A stretch of DNA of 64,000 bases. It comes from UBA6522 sp965204155. GTDB lineage: Bacteria; Pseudomonadota; Gammaproteobacteria; Steroidobacterales; Rariloculaceae. Positions 1-8,073 of the stretch are shown here, in pieces (the first letter of the stretch is position 1; each line of letters opens with the position of its first letter). The notes beneath the pieces were generated by a model. It made no database searches and was not told the origin of the DNA. It saw only the letters and a list, made by a program, of their open reading frames with translations. The DNA lies in assembly GCA_965204155.1 (NCBI GenBank), contig OZ241971.1:3596001-3660000 (forward strand), in the 5' to 3' direction. A program made the translations under genes and the position numbers.

Positions 1-732
1 GTCTACATGTCGCCCTGGGGGGGCAATGGCGGGAATCCCCTGCTCAGGCCCTGGATCTCCAATCAGATCGACCTCTCTTACGAGCACTACTTCTCCGAAA
101 GCCGCGGCTACTGGGCCGTGGCCGCGTATTACAAGGATCTCGAAACTTACATTTTCAATGACGAATTATTGGTGGATTTCTCAGGCTTTCCGACCGACCC
201 CGTTCCCGTTCTCAGCGAGGGCATTGTCAACAGGCCGCAAAACGGCATGGGTGGCGAGCTTTACGGCGTCGAATTCAGTCTGCAGATCCCCGGCGAGATG
301 CTGACTCCGGCTTTGACCGGCTTTGGCGCGGTCTTCAACGCATCCGCCACCGACAGCAGCATCATTGTCAACCCGAGAATCCCGGAGGCGCGCCTGCCGG
401 GCCTGTCGGAAGAGGTGGTGAACACGACCCTCTACTACGAGCGCTTCGGATTCTCGGCCCGGGTCAGTTCCACATTTCGCTCCGACTTCATCGTCGCCGT
501 TGGAGGCCTCGGCGGGATCAACAACCAGGCCACGGAGGCCGAGCAGATCGTGAGTGCGCAGGTCGGTTACAACTTCACTTCGGGCACTCTGGCCGGATTG
601 AACATTTTCCTCCAGGGCCAGAATCTGACCGACCGGGTCAGGCACCTCTATTTTGAGCGTGATCCTCGCCTGGCGAGCAGGTTCAGCCTGTACGGGCGCA
701 CTTTCCTGCTGGGCGCATCTTACAGGTTGTAG
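1..732 (+). CDS. TonB-dependent receptor, C-terminal part (5' end outside window)
   Basis: The reading frame is open from base 1, so the gene starts upstream of the window; about 243 codons of the outer-membrane barrel remain. The piece contains SPWGGNGGNP and YEHYF, which match SPWGGNGGNP and YEWYF in the complete receptor at 13128-15905, and it ends in SYRL, whose terminal aromatic/hydrophobic residues are usual for the last barrel strand. By family it would import oligosaccharides across the outer membrane with TonB energy. The stop codon overlaps the GTG start of the following GH97 gene by one base, which implies one operon with the glycan enzymes downstream. The substrate cannot be read from this fragment. 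Confidence 0.93.
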   Translation, partial: VYMSPWGGNGGNPLLRPWISNQIDLSYEHYFSESRGYWAVAAYYKDLETYIFNDELLVDFSGFPTDPVPVLSEGIVNRPQNGMGGELYGVEFSLQIPGEMLTPALTGFGAVFNASATDSSIIVNPRIPEARLPGLSEEVVNTTLYYERFGFSARVSSTFRSDFIVAVGGLGGINNQATEAEQIVSAQVGYNFTSGTLAGLNIFLQGQNLTDRVRHLYFERDPRLASRFSLYGRTFLLGASYRL

Positions 733-2810
733 TGGGACACCGACTTCGAGCCGCGGCGTTGGCCGCGGCTCTTTGCGCACTAGCCACCGGCAGCGCGCAG
801 GAGTTTGAAGCCGAACGATTGTTGTCGCCCGGCGGCGACATCGAAGTGAGCGTGGGTGCAAGGGGCGGCCGTCTGGGATACGCCGTTCACTACCGGGGCG
901 AGGAAGCCATCGGGCCGTCGCAGCTCGGTCTGCTCTTCCAGGGCCGGCACGGCTTCAATGATGGGATGGTTCTGCTGGGGGAGCCGGAACGGCGCAGTTC
1001 CGACGCGACCTGGGAACAGCCGTGGGGCGAGAATCGCTTCGTTCGGGATCACTACAACGAACTCCTGGTGACCGCCCGGCACGAAGTGTCCGGTGCGGTG
1101 ATCGATATCAGGCTTCGTGCCTTCGACGACGGCATCGGGTTCCGCTACGAGATGCCGGAACAGCCCGGAATCGAGTCGCTGAACATCGTCAGGGAACTGA
1201 CCCAGTTCGCCGTGCCGCCCGAGGCGACCGCGTGGTGGATTCCGGCGGACCGGACCAACCGCTACGAATTGCTCTATCGGCACACCGGCCTTGAGGAAAT
1301 CGAACGCGTACACACGCCGGTGACGTTCCGCCTGCCGAGCGGTACGCACCTGAGCATCCACGAAGCCGCGCTGGTGGATTATTCGGGCATGACGCTCATG
1401 CAGGAATACAGCGGGGCGTTCCGGGCGGCGTTGCGGCCCTGGTCGGACGGTGTGCTGGTGAAGACCGCCGTGCCGTTCGTGAGCCCCTGGCGAACCATCC
1501 AGATTGCGCCGGATGCCGTGGGGCTTGTCAATTCAAATCTGATTCTCAATCTGAACGAGCCCAACAAGCTGGGCGACGTCTCGTGGGTGAAGCCCGGCAA
1601 GTACGTCGGCATCTGGTGGGCGATGCATATCAACGAGCGCACCTGGGGCCGTGACGGGGTTCACGGCGCCACCACCGAAGAAACCATGCGCTACATGGAC
1701 TTCGCCGCCGCAAACGGCTTCGCCGGCGTGTTGGTGGAGGGGTGGAACATGGGATGGGACGGCGACTGGCAGGCGGCCGGTGACCTGTTCAGCTTTACCG
1801 AAAGTTATCCCGACTTCGACATTGAGGCGGTGACCCGCTACGGGCACGAACTCGGAGTGGAGTTGATCGGACATCACGAGACTTCCGGCAACATCACCAA
1901 CTACGAACAGCAATTGGGTGCGGCGTTCGACCTGTACGAGGAACTGGGCGTGACGCGGGTAAAGACGGGTTATGTCGCCGGGACCTCGTGGCTCAAGCGG
2001 GTCGACGCGGACGGCGTTCCGCACTACGAGTACCACGATGGCCAGTTCGCCGTTCGACATCACCTGAAGGTGATCGAGGAGGCCGCCGCGCGGGGCATTT
2101 CCATCAATCCCCACGAACCGGTGAAGGATACGGGCCTGCGGCGAACCTATCCGAACTGGGTCACCCGCGAAGGCGCCCGCGGCCAGGAGTACAATGCCTG
2201 GGGCCTGCCGCCCAATCCGCCGGAACACACCACGATTCTGCCGTTTACCCGGATGCTGTCGGGACCCATGGACTTCACGCCGGGAATTTTCGACCTGATG
2301 CCCAACGAACGCCCTCCGGTGCGTGAGGACATGCCCAGGGGGAGCCCGGAAAGCCGGGTGGAGACGACGCTGGCAAAGCAACTGGCCTTGTACGTCATCA
2401 TCCACAGCCCCATGCAAATGGCCGCCGATCTGCCCGAAAACTACGAGTCGCGCCCGGACGCGTTCCAGTTCATCCGGGATGTGCCCGCGGACTGGGGCGA
2501 GACTGTCGCGTTGGCGGGGGAGGTAGGCGAATATGTCGTAATCGCCCGCCGCGAGCGAGGTGGAGACGACTGGTACCTGGGCGCGATCACGAACGGGGAG
2601 GCGCGCGATGTCGAAGTGGACCTCTCTTTTCTGAATGCGGACGACCCCCATGAAGCGCAAATCTATGTCGATGGGGGCGACGCTCACTGGGAGTCCAATC
2701 CGTACTCGATAACCATTGAAACGCGCCAGGTCGCGGCGGCGGATCGGCTGTCTCTCCGCCTCGCGCCGGGTGGCGGCGCGGCCGTCCGGCTGACCCGGAC
2801 GGGGCAATAG
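732..2810 (+). CDS. Glycoside hydrolase family 97 (SusB-like alpha-glucosidase)
   Basis: This is a 692-residue exported enzyme. A short signal peptide (ALAAALCALATGSAQ) is followed by the GH97 N-terminal beta-sandwich, the catalytic barrel (about residues 280-560) and a C-terminal beta domain. Three glutamates sit where the inverting SusB-type enzymes carry theirs: HHETSGN (E383), HEPV (E462) and RGQEYNAW (E486). This argues for an inverting alpha-glucosidase rather than the retaining GH97 branch, which uses an aspartate. It probably trims alpha-linked glucose from imported oligosaccharides in the periplasm. The GTG start overlaps the stop of the receptor gene, so the two are probably translationally coupled. 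The family assignment is firm; the exact linkage is not known. Confidence 0.93.
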   Translation: MGHRLRAAALAAALCALATGSAQEFEAERLLSPGGDIEVSVGARGGRLGYAVHYRGEEAIGPSQLGLLFQGRHGFNDGMVLLGEPERRSSDATWEQPWGENRFVRDHYNELLVTARHEVSGAVIDIRLRAFDDGIGFRYEMPEQPGIESLNIVRELTQFAVPPEATAWWIPADRTNRYELLYRHTGLEEIERVHTPVTFRLPSGTHLSIHEAALVDYSGMTLMQEYSGAFRAALRPWSDGVLVKTAVPFVSPWRTIQIAPDAVGLVNSNLILNLNEPNKLGDVSWVKPGKYVGIWWAMHINERTWGRDGVHGATTEETMRYMDFAAANGFAGVLVEGWNMGWDGDWQAAGDLFSFTESYPDFDIEAVTRYGHELGVELIGHHETSGNITNYEQQLGAAFDLYEELGVTRVKTGYVAGTSWLKRVDADGVPHYEYHDGQFAVRHHLKVIEEAAARGISINPHEPVKDTGLRRTYPNWVTREGARGQEYNAWGLPPNPPEHTTILPFTRMLSGPMDFTPGIFDLMPNERPPVREDMPRGSPESRVETTLAKQLALYVIIHSPMQMAADLPENYESRPDAFQFIRDVPADWGETVALAGEVGEYVVIARRERGGDDWYLGAITNGEARDVEVDLSFLNADDPHEAQIYVDGGDAHWESNPYSITIETRQVAAADRLSLRLAPGGGAAVRLTRTGQ

Positions 2811-2885
2811 GAACCCGGTGAGCCATGCCGGATCGTGCGCCCGCCGGACACTCATCGGACGAGCGTTCGCGAACGGGCGGCGTTT

Positions 2886-2933
2886 CGACGGCTCGAGTGT
2901 CGACGGCCCGAGTTCCGACGGCCCGCGTGTCGG
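2886..2933 (+). repeat. Three tandem 15-bp units
   Basis: Units start at 2886, 2901 and 2916. Each begins CGACGGC and they differ at only a few positions. They lie in the 137-bp gap between the GH97 and halogenase genes and end just before the halogenase start. No promoter was recognised here. Confidence 0.7.
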
Positions 2934-2947
2934 TAGAGCGCTAACGC

Positions 2948-4456
2948 ATGGACCGCGAACCCATCGAACAGGTCGTCATCGCCGGCGGCGGCACCGCGGG
3001 CTGGATGGCCGCAGCATTGCTCGCCAAGACGATGGGGAAAACCGTCAGGATCCGATTGGTGGAGTCCGAGGAGATCGGCACTGTCGGGGTCGGGGAGGCC
3101 ACGATTCCGCCGCTTCAGGAGTTCAACCGGGTGCTGGGCCTGGACGAGAACGACATGCTGCGCCGGGTCCAGGGCACCTTCAAGCTGGGCATCCAGTTCC
3201 AGAACTGGGGTCGGCGGGGCGACTGCTACATGCACGCCTTCGGGGACATCGGCCGCGACCTCGGCATGGGCAATTTCCACCAGTACTGGCTGCGGGGCCT
3301 GCGCGAAGGATATGCCGAACGCTTCTGGAACTATTCGGTCAACGAGACCGCCGCCCTGGCCAACCGCTTCGACCGCATTGAAAAAATCCCCGGCAGTCCG
3401 CTGCCGGGCATCGTCTACGCGTTTCACTTCGACGCCTCCCTGTACGCCCGGTATCTGCGGGAATTCAGCGAACGGCTCGGCGTCGTCCGGACCGAGGGCA
3501 GGATCGCGCGGGTGGAGCGCCGTCCGGCGGACGGTTTCATCGACGCGCTGGTGTTGGCGGACGGCACGCGCGTGGCGGGCGACCTGTTCATCGATTGCAC
3601 CGGGTTCCGTGGACTGCTGATCGAGCAAACGCTGGGCACGGGGTACGACGACTGGTCGCACTGGCTGCCGTGCGACCGGGCCGTCGCGGTGGCCAGCGAA
3701 CCCGCGAGACCAGTGGGGCCGTACACGCAGGCGATCGCGCGCGACGTCGGCTGGCAGTGGCGGATTCCGTTGCAGCACCGGATCGGCAACGGCCACGTCT
3801 ATTGCAGCCGCTACATCAGCGACGACGAGGCCACCGCCACCCTGCTCGACAACCTGGACGGCGAGCCGCTGGGCGAACCCCGGTTGCTGAGATTCACCAC
3901 CGGCAGGCGCAGGAAGTTCTGGAACCGGAACTGCGTCGCGCTGGGCCTGGCGAGCGGCTTCATGGAGCCGCTGGAGTCCACCAGCATCCACCTCATCCAG
4001 ACCGGCGTCAGCTGGCTGGTGCGCCTGTTCCCGGACCGGCGCTTCGAGCAGGCCAACATCGACGAGTACAACCGCCACTGCCTGTTCGATTTCGACCGCA
4101 TCCGGGACTTCCTGATCCTGCACTACAAGGCCACCGAGCGGGACGACGCGCCGTTCTGGCGGGACTGCCGTAACCTGGCCGTGCCGGACCGGCTCAAGCA
4201 CCGGCTGGCGCTGTTCGAAGCCGCCGGGGGCGTCTACCGCGAACTTGGCGAACTGTTCACCGAGGCGGCCTGGCTTCAGGTGATGCTCGGCCAGAACATC
4301 ATGCCGCGCGGCTACCATTCCATCGCCGACGGCATCACCTCGGCGCAACTCCAGCAGTTCCTGCGCGACCTTACGACGATCATCCGCGGCGGAGTGGGGC
4401 AGATGCCGCAGCACGAAGAATTCATCCGCGCGCACTGCGCGGCAGTGCCCCAATAG
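2948..4456 (+). CDS. Flavin-dependent tryptophan-halogenase-like protein
   Basis: This 502-residue cytoplasmic flavoprotein has no signal peptide. It opens with a dinucleotide-binding motif (GGGTAGW), carries the halogenase lysine in TFKLGIQF (K79, the same number as in PrnA) and the WxWxIP signature as GWQWRIP (W269-P274). The conserved EPLESTSIHL segment follows near residue 340. By family it would use FADH2, oxygen and halide to make a lysine-bound halogenating species. Homologues are frequent next to TonB receptors in sugar-uptake loci of Proteobacteria, where no halogenated product is known, so the role here is open. No flavin reductase partner is present in the window. The ATG start follows the GH97 gene by 137 bp. 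Confidence 0.93.
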   Translation: MDREPIEQVVIAGGGTAGWMAAALLAKTMGKTVRIRLVESEEIGTVGVGEATIPPLQEFNRVLGLDENDMLRRVQGTFKLGIQFQNWGRRGDCYMHAFGDIGRDLGMGNFHQYWLRGLREGYAERFWNYSVNETAALANRFDRIEKIPGSPLPGIVYAFHFDASLYARYLREFSERLGVVRTEGRIARVERRPADGFIDALVLADGTRVAGDLFIDCTGFRGLLIEQTLGTGYDDWSHWLPCDRAVAVASEPARPVGPYTQAIARDVGWQWRIPLQHRIGNGHVYCSRYISDDEATATLLDNLDGEPLGEPRLLRFTTGRRRKFWNRNCVALGLASGFMEPLESTSIHLIQTGVSWLVRLFPDRRFEQANIDEYNRHCLFDFDRIRDFLILHYKATERDDAPFWRDCRNLAVPDRLKHRLALFEAAGGVYRELGELFTEAAWLQVMLGQNIMPRGYHSIADGITSAQLQQFLRDLTTIIRGGVGQMPQHEEFIRAHCAAVPQ

Positions 4457-4493
4457 ATGAAAGGCGGGCTCTTCCATTGGCGATTTTCTGGGA

Positions 4494-4536
4494 TTTTTTC
4501 ACTTGGAAAGTGAAAAAAGGCGGGATTTTTTCACTT
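4494..4536. promoter_or_regulatory. A/T-rich triple repeat forming alternative hairpins
   Basis: TTTTTTCACTT (4494-4504), its exact reverse complement AAGTGAAAAAA (4508-4518) and a second TTTTTTCACTT (4526-4536) follow one another. The first and second arms can pair around a 3-nt loop, or the second and third around a 7-nt loop. The element stands out from its GC-rich surroundings and lies between the halogenase stop and the transporter start (4608). It could be an operator, or a terminator/attenuator with two mutually exclusive folds. Confidence 0.55.
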
Positions 4537-4607
4537 TTCAACCAAAAAATGCGGACAAACTCCCTTATGGCCGGTAGACGCCACTTATCCACGAAAATGA
4601 GCAACTG

Positions 4608-6104
4608 ATGCAGACTCGACAAAGACCGCTGCTGGGTTTCTGGCAGATCTGGAACATGTGTTTCGGTTTCCTGGGCATCCAGTTCGGGTTTGCGCTTCAG
4701 AATGCCAATGCCAGCAGGATTTTCCAGACTCTGGGGGCGGACATCGAGACGTTGCCGCTGCTGTGGGTGGCCGCGCCGCTGACGGGACTGGTGGTGCAGC
4801 CCATCGTCGGCTACATGAGCGACCGGACCTGGAACATTCTCGGTCGCAGACGCCCGTATTTCTTTTTTGGCGCCATCTTCACGACCCTTGCATTGGTGGT
4901 AATGCCCAATTCCCCGGCCTTGTGGGTGGCGGCCGGGACGTTGTGGATTCTGGACGCGTCCATCAACATCACCATGGAACCGTTCCGGGCGTTTGTGGGC
5001 GACAACCTGGCGCCGAGTCAGCGCTCCACCGGCTACGTGATGCAGAGCTTCTTCATCGCGCTCGGAGCGGTGGTGGCGTCGGCATTGCCGTGGATGATGA
5101 CCAACTGGCTGGGGATTGCCAACACGGCGCCGGCGGGCGAGATTCCCGATTCCGTCCGCTACTCCTTCTACTTCGGGGCTGCCGTCCTGTTCTGTGCCGT
5201 CATGTGGACGGTGGTCAGCTCGCGGGAGTACAACCCCGAGGAACTGGCTTCGTTCGAGGACCCCGCCGGTGACAGCGCAGAACGGGAACGAAGTTCGGCG
5301 ACGGTGTTTAGTCCCCGGCACGCTGTGATATGGACGGGAATCGGCGTCGCAGCCCTGGCCTTTGCGGCGTTACTGGGCGCGGACCCGCCCATCTACCTGC
5401 TGGTGGCCGGGATCACCGTATTCGGGCTGTTGCAGTGGCTCGCCATCGATATGCAGCGGCGCGGACGCGTAGAAAACCTGTACTTCGACATGTGCCGCAA
5501 CCTGGTGGAAATGCCGGAGACGATGAAGCGCCTCGCGTGGGTGCAGTTCTTTTCCTGGTTTGCGCTGTTTGCCATGTGGATCTATTCGACGCCCGCGGTA
5601 ACCGCCTATCACTACGGCAACGACGATGTCACTTCACTGCTGTATAACCAGGGCGCCGACTGGGTGGCCGTTCTGTTCGCGAGCTACAACGTGGTCGCCG
5701 TGGTCGCGGCGATGTCTATCCCGCTTTTCATTCGCTGGCTGGGGCTGTTTCGCTCGCACCAGCTCAATCTCTTGCTCGGCGCGATCGGTTTGGCGTCGTT
5801 CGTGGTCATCAGGGACCCGGCATGGTTGTTGGTCTCGATGATTGGCGTGGGCTTTGCGTGGGCGTCCATCGTGTCGATTCCCTACGCGATCCTGGCCAAC
5901 GCCATTCCGGCGGCGCGCATGGGCATCTTCATGGGTATCTTCAATTTCTTTATCGTCATACCGCAGTTGCTGGCCGCTGCGGTGCTCGGCATTATCGTGG
6001 AGCATGTGTTTGGCGGACGGGTCATCCTTGCCCTTCCGTTGGCCGGCCTTTCGATGGTTGTGGCCGCCGCGGCAGTGCGTTTCGTGGAGCGGCAACGGCC
6101 CTGA
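4608..6104 (+). CDS. MFS sugar transporter (maltose/sucrose-type)
   Basis: A 498-residue inner-membrane protein with about 12 hydrophobic segments. It resembles the sucrose/maltose-proton symporters that sit in TonB-receptor sugar loci. Supporting motifs are GFWQIWNMCFGFLGIQFGFA at the start, the loop DRTWNILGRRRPYF after the second membrane segment, and the DNLAPSQRSTGYVMQ stretch. A soluble loop rich in acidic residues lies around residues 205-235. It would carry the products of the GH97 and GH43 enzymes across the inner membrane. The ATG at 4608 has only a weak ribosome-binding site. The sugar specificity is inferred from neighbours. Confidence 0.9.
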   Translation: MQTRQRPLLGFWQIWNMCFGFLGIQFGFALQNANASRIFQTLGADIETLPLLWVAAPLTGLVVQPIVGYMSDRTWNILGRRRPYFFFGAIFTTLALVVMPNSPALWVAAGTLWILDASINITMEPFRAFVGDNLAPSQRSTGYVMQSFFIALGAVVASALPWMMTNWLGIANTAPAGEIPDSVRYSFYFGAAVLFCAVMWTVVSSREYNPEELASFEDPAGDSAERERSSATVFSPRHAVIWTGIGVAALAFAALLGADPPIYLLVAGITVFGLLQWLAIDMQRRGRVENLYFDMCRNLVEMPETMKRLAWVQFFSWFALFAMWIYSTPAVTAYHYGNDDVTSLLYNQGADWVAVLFASYNVVAVVAAMSIPLFIRWLGLFRSHQLNLLLGAIGLASFVVIRDPAWLLVSMIGVGFAWASIVSIPYAILANAIPAARMGIFMGIFNFFIVIPQLLAAAVLGIIVEHVFGGRVILALPLAGLSMVVAAAAVRFVERQRP

Positions 6105-6115
6105 ACGGGCGCAGT

Positions 6116-6180
6116 CGCAATTCATGCCAACAGGGGGCGCAATCCATTGCAACTCATACCAACAGGGGTGTAATCCAATG
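6116..6180 (+). repeat. Duplicated translation-start leader (about 32 bp, two copies)
   Basis: The copies at about 6116-6149 and 6148-6180 share CAACAGGGG and AATCCA-TG. The second copy ends in the ATG of the GH43 gene; the first ends in ATTG at the equivalent place. This looks like a tandem duplication of the leader in which only the downstream copy kept a start codon. Confidence 0.7.
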
Positions 6181-7953
6181 AATCGAAATCCATTTGACAG
6201 TTCGTGGCAAGAGTCCCGCGTCGCTCCGGGGCCGGCGGGGCGCCCGCGCGGCAAGGTCCGGTTGGACCGCCTGTTGAGTGGCGTCGCCGGAGCCGTGTGC
6301 GTCGCCGCATTCGCGCTGGACGCGGCCGCCCAGACCGACACCTTCCGCAACCCGATCCTTCGCGGCGGATATCCCGATCCGTCCATCACCCGGGTGGGCG
6401 ACGACTATTACATCGTCAACTCCACGTTCGAGTACTTTCCCGGTCTGCCCATTCACCACAGTACCGACCTGGTGAACTGGGAACTGGCCGGGTACGGCAT
6501 CCACGACCCGGATCTGTACCGCGACGAGGTCAACCTGGTGGACGTGCAGTCCAACGGCGGCATTCACGCCCCGTCCATCCGCTGGCACGACGGGCTTTTC
6601 TACGTCATCACCACGAATGTCTACAATCCGGGACCCGGCCTGCCCACCCGCATGGTGAACTTCATCATCACCGCCGAAGATGTGGCAGGCCCCTGGTCCG
6701 AGCCGTACGTCATCGACGGCGCGCCAGGCATCGATCCGGACATTTTTTTCGACGACGACGGCAGGGTCTGGTACGTGGGCAACCACGGTCCCCCGGATCC
6801 GGAGTTCAACGGCCAGGGGGAAATCTGGTTGCAGGAACTCGATCCGGAGAACTGGCAGCTCATCGGCGAGCGGTACTTTCTGTGGCGCGGCGCCTGCGAC
6901 GGCACCTGGGCGGAAGGGCCGCACATCTACAAGCGCGACGGGCGCTACTATCTGCTCATCGCCGAGGGCGGTACGGGCTACAACCACGCGGTCATGATCG
7001 CCGTGAGCGACGAAATCACCGGGCCGTACACATCCAACGACCGCAATCCCATCCTCACGACGCGGAATCTTTCCTACAGCAACTGGGTGCACAGCACCGG
7101 CCATGCCGACCTGGTGGAACTGGCCGACGGGCGCTGGTACATGGTGGCGCTGGGCAAGCGCAACGACGAGCTGGGCGACTCCAACATGGGCCGAGAATCC
7201 CACCTGGTCCCGGTGGCCTGGGAGCGCGAGCCGTTCGAATGGAAGGAGGTCAAGTACGAATGGCCGGTCGTGGCGCCCGAAACGGGGCGCGTGGAAAGAC
7301 GCACGCCGCTACCCTTCGAAGGCGCCGCGCAACACCGAAACGACGCCTTTGTCGACGACTTCGACACGGAAACGCTCGATCTGCAATGGAACTTCCGGCG
7401 TGTTCCCATGCCCGGAATCTACTCCCTCGCCGAACGGCCGGGACACCTGCGCCTTTACGCCCACCCCAACGTGATCGCCGAGCGTGGACGGGCGGCCCTG
7501 ATGGGGGTACGGCAGCAGGAGAGCGATTTCGAATACAGCGCGAGGATGGCCTTTTCTCCGCAACAGGACAACGTCGAGGCCGGCGTCAGCCTCTTTCAGA
7601 AGGACAGCAACTACTTGAACTTCACGGTCGTGCGGCGTGGTGACGCGAACGTCCTGCGGCTGGTGCTGGCGGAAGACGGGTCGGAGCCGCGCACCGTCGA
7701 AGAGCGAGAGCTTGCGGACTACGACGGCGAAATCGTATTCCGTGTAGTCTCCAAGGACAGCCGGTATGTGTACGAGTATTCTCTGGACCGGGGCGACACC
7801 TTCGCCGAATTGGCAGAAACCGACGCCGCCCGGTTGTTGAGCCGGGGATACACCGGCGCCTACCTTGGGGTATACAGTAGTGGCAACGGCGAGGACTCGG
7901 GGGAGTATGCCGACTTCGACTGGGTGCGATACAAGGGCTTCGAGAGGCTGTAG
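6178..7953 (+). CDS. Glycoside hydrolase family 43 (beta-xylosidase / arabinofuranosidase type), exported
   Basis: This is a 591-residue protein. After an N-region rich in arginine comes a signal peptide (GVAGAVCVAAFALDAAAQ), then a five-bladed GH43 propeller: GGYPDPSI (catalytic base D67), IDPDIFFDDDG (the aspartate that tunes the acid) and WAEGPHIYK (general acid glutamate). The last 200 residues are a beta-sandwich beginning FVDDFDTETLDLQWNFRRVP, typical of GH43 enzymes with an accessory C-terminal domain. The ATG at 6178 is chosen because it has the AGGGGTG leader and precedes the signal peptide; the open frame itself runs further upstream. With xylA and xylB at 23.7-26.6 kb, xylose is the likely product. 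Confidence 0.92.
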   Translation: MNRNPFDSSWQESRVAPGPAGRPRGKVRLDRLLSGVAGAVCVAAFALDAAAQTDTFRNPILRGGYPDPSITRVGDDYYIVNSTFEYFPGLPIHHSTDLVNWELAGYGIHDPDLYRDEVNLVDVQSNGGIHAPSIRWHDGLFYVITTNVYNPGPGLPTRMVNFIITAEDVAGPWSEPYVIDGAPGIDPDIFFDDDGRVWYVGNHGPPDPEFNGQGEIWLQELDPENWQLIGERYFLWRGACDGTWAEGPHIYKRDGRYYLLIAEGGTGYNHAVMIAVSDEITGPYTSNDRNPILTTRNLSYSNWVHSTGHADLVELADGRWYMVALGKRNDELGDSNMGRESHLVPVAWEREPFEWKEVKYEWPVVAPETGRVERRTPLPFEGAAQHRNDAFVDDFDTETLDLQWNFRRVPMPGIYSLAERPGHLRLYAHPNVIAERGRAALMGVRQQESDFEYSARMAFSPQQDNVEAGVSLFQKDSNYLNFTVVRRGDANVLRLVLAEDGSEPRTVEERELADYDGEIVFRVVSKDSRYVYEYSLDRGDTFAELAETDAARLLSRGYTGAYLGVYSSGNGEDSGEYADFDWVRYKGFERL

Positions 7954-8073
7954 GCGATGAGCGCGCATTCAATGAACTGGACGATCGGGCGGGCGGAAAG
8001 CGGCGCAGGTCCGCTGGCCTGGACTCGTGCGCGGACCGGACTGCGGTCGACCCGCTATCGCGGTCATCGCAGT

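Noticed and set aside
2852..4477. 541-codon open frame on the minus strand
   Set aside because: It is antisense to the halogenase gene and follows its codon pattern; long false frames are expected in GC-rich DNA. No ribosome-binding site or family match.
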